Positions 15,024 through 16,347 of a DNA stretch of 16,347 bases are shown here, piece by piece; position 1 is the first letter of the stretch; each line of letters opens with the position of its first letter. The DNA is taken from the NCBI GenBank assembly GCA_003251955.1, contig QKDV01000309.1, positions 1-16,347 of the forward strand, given 5' to 3'. This stretch comes from Methanospirillum hungatei (GTDB lineage Archaea; Halobacteriota; Methanomicrobia; Methanomicrobiales; Methanospirillaceae). The position numbers were made by a program, and so were the translations under genes. The notes under the pieces were generated by a model. The model was not told where the DNA came from. It saw only the letters and a program-made list of their open reading frames with translations, and ran no database searches.

Positions 15024-15587
15024 TTACTTGTCAGCCTCGACAATCATCTTCTCAATGAGAATTGCCCTGTCAAAGGCATCTAGCGCTTCGTCAAATCGGC
15101 CCAGACAGTTGAGGGCATTTCCTTTGTTATTCCAGGCATCGCCGTATTCGGGATCTAACAGGAGGGCATGGTTGCAAGAATCAAGTGCCTCTTCATGTCT
15201 GTTCAGACAGTTAAGAGCATTTCCTTTATTATTCCAGGCATCACTGAATTCCGAATTGATTTGAATTGATCTCTCACATGCCTCAAGGGCTTCGTCGTAT
15301 CGTTCAAGAGAATGTAAAGAAATTCCCTTGTTATTCCATGCAACTGCATTATCAGAGTTCAACTGAATCGCTCTGTTGCATGCATCAAGAGCCTCATCAT
15401 ACGACCCAAGCAAAAAAAGGACGAGGCCTTTATCGGTCCAAAGATCGGAATTCTCAGGTTCCTTATCAAGAGATTTGTTGAAATCATGAAGCAACTCTTT
15501 GTATTTTTCCATATCTTCAAGAATTTCCTTTCTCCGGATCATAAGATTTGAATCACTCTTCGAAAAAGAGAGGTTGCGCATACACAC
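15024..15587 (-). CDS. Tetratricopeptide repeat (TPR) protein
   Basis: A 187-aa soluble protein. A ~45-residue charged helical N-terminus is followed by four TPR units of exactly 34 residues (about 48-81, 82-115, 116-149 and 150-183), each starting near (A/L)W(N/T)(N/D)KG and containing (Y/F/H)(D/E)EALD. Such repeats form a helical scaffold for protein binding; the partner is unknown. Units 3 and 4 share the identical string AWNNKGNALNCL. At DNA level 15102-15140 and 15204-15242 match at 36 of 39 bases, 102 bp apart, so these units duplicated recently or are being homogenised. There is no signal peptide. ATG 15587 is the longest start; Met16 and Met25 are alternatives. Confidence 0.88.
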   Translation of the reverse strand: MCMRNLSFSKSDSNLMIRRKEILEDMEKYKELLHDFNKSLDKEPENSDLWTDKGLVLFLLGSYDEALDACNRAIQLNSDNAVAWNNKGISLHSLERYDEALEACERSIQINSEFSDAWNNKGNALNCLNRHEEALDSCNHALLLDPEYGDAWNNKGNALNCLGRFDEALDAFDRAILIEKMIVEADK

Positions 15588-15858
15588 AGTTTCATTGGAA
15601 CACGGTTAAATTTCTCTACCCATAATATCTCTGATAAATCAAGAACGAAATGAAAGGTAATCGCAATAAAATGTAATGGAAACTGGAATATAGCGAAATA
15701 TAGAATGCGTTTAAGCTTCGAAATTAACTGGAATCCTATAATAAAAAATCTAAAGTGATTTTTTAAATTTTGATTTTTAATTGAAAATCCTAATAATAAT
15801 TAGCTTAGAATTATCAATCTCTCTCAAATGCCGGCACAGCTAATTACTATAGGATAGT
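15588..15858. other. AT-rich divergent gap
   Basis: This holds the upstream regions of the TPR gene and the aminotransferase. It is very AT-rich at 15730-15800 with several possible TATA boxes, none of which I can single out. No RNA gene or protein is seen. Confidence 0.4.
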
Positions 15859-16347
15859 ATGCAGTACACGTTTGCATCCCGGATGGAAAAGACCCCTAGG
15901 TCTTTCATCAGGGAAATCCTCAAAGTAACCCAGAAACCAGAGATTATCTCCTTTGCTGGTGGTCTGCCAAACCCAGCACTCTTCCCGGTAAAGGAACTGG
16001 CAAAGACAGCTGAAACGGTCATTGCTGAGGAAGGTACTGCGGCACTCCAGTATGCAACAACCGAGGGACATCCTCCACTTCGTGAATGGATAGCAAATCG
16101 ATACAAAAAACGCCTTGGTATCGATATCTCTCCTGATGAGATCCTAATAACCAACGGATCCCAGCAATGCCTGGATCTGATTGGAAAGATCTTTATTGAC
16201 AAGGACAGTGTTGTAGCCATTGAACGACCAGGATATTTAGGAGCAATCCAGGCGTTCTCTATGTATGAACCAAAGTTCTCCGGTGTATCACTAACAACCG
16301 AAGGTCCCAATGTTCAGGAACTCACGCAGGTGTTGAACAGGGACAAA
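15859..16347 (+). CDS. PLP-dependent class I aminotransferase (LysN/AAA-aminotransferase-like), truncated by the window edge
   Basis: The open frame runs from ATG 15859 to the right edge, giving the first 163 residues of an expected ~390-400. Visible family features: SFAGGLPNPALFP (31-43, substrate-binding loop), ALQYATTEGHPPLREWIA (62-79), then DEILITNGSQQCLDLIGK (95-112, the PLP-phosphate-binding region) and ERPGYLGAIQAF (125-136). This combination is typical of the 2-aminoadipate/LysN-like and aromatic aminotransferase group of fold type I. The catalytic lysine lies beyond the window, so the substrate cannot be set; transamination of an amino acid with 2-oxoglutarate is the family role. 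AGGAT lies close upstream of the ATG, a weak ribosome binding site. The CopG-like and cobalamin genes are too far away to inform its role. Confidence 0.88.
   Translation, partial: MQYTFASRMEKTPRSFIREILKVTQKPEIISFAGGLPNPALFPVKELAKTAETVIAEEGTAALQYATTEGHPPLREWIANRYKKRLGIDISPDEILITNGSQQCLDLIGKIFIDKDSVVAIERPGYLGAIQAFSMYEPKFSGVSLTTEGPNVQELTQVLNRDK

Noticed and set aside
15687..15705. GAAATATAGAAT followed by GTT, as in the cassette hairpin, possibly a third copy
   Set aside because: Only about 15 bases match, with no TATA plus TGTC iterons before it and no matching second arm; AT-rich coincidence is likely.
1..16347. CRISPR arrays, insertion sequences, prophage genes
   Set aside because: No regularly spaced repeats with spacers, transposase/integrase signatures or terminal inverted repeats were seen.

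Overview
The window is chromosomal DNA from a methanogenic archaeon, most likely of the Methanomicrobiales (Methanospirillum-like; the genus is a guess). The evidence is the gene content: a geranylgeranylglyceryl phosphate synthase for ether lipids, a threonyl-tRNA synthetase with the archaeal editing domain, the archaeosine radical-SAM enzyme, CobY-type cobalamin nucleotide-loop assembly, an archaeal FtsZ2, and secreted proteins ending in an archaeosortase-like tail. Coding DNA has moderate GC and intergenic DNA is very AT-rich.

Layout. (1) 66-4009, plus strand: a housekeeping cluster of GGGP synthase, a TrmJ-type tRNA 2'-O-methyltransferase, dCTP deaminase (start overlaps the methyltransferase end) and ThrRS. 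(2) 4010-4667: a gene-free AT-rich gap holding two copies of a ~190 bp cassette, each with a TATA-like box, three TGTC motifs exactly 11 bp apart and a conserved hairpin. (3) 4668-8616, minus strand: a DUF373 membrane protein, a COG1340-type coiled-coil protein, a 428 bp gap with dense hairpin potential, then ftsZ2 preceded by a 56-aa ribbon-helix-helix (RHH) gene resembling haloarchaeal CdrS. (4) 8617-8803: a divergent regulatory region with a second, larger 11-bp-periodic TGTC array on the RHH-ftsZ side. (5) 8804-11698, plus strand: cobD and cobY (overlapping), then a TIGR00300/ornithine cyclodeaminase-family enzyme. (6) 11706-12692, minus strand: RaSEA for archaeosine. (7) 12825-14931, plus strand: a secreted/anchored surface protein, tRNA-Ser(UGA) and a small secreted protein. 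(8) 15024-15587, minus strand: a TPR protein. (9) 15859 to the right edge, plus strand: the start of a class I aminotransferase.

The most interesting signal is regulatory. The same 11-bp-spaced TGTC iterons sit in the promoter of the RHH-ftsZ2 operon and just after the TATA boxes of the two repeated cassettes about 4 kb away. The simplest reading, which is inference, is that the small RHH protein regulates its own cell-division operon and also controls two short, possibly non-coding, transcription units. The rest of the window is largely ordinary archaeal core metabolism and information processing.
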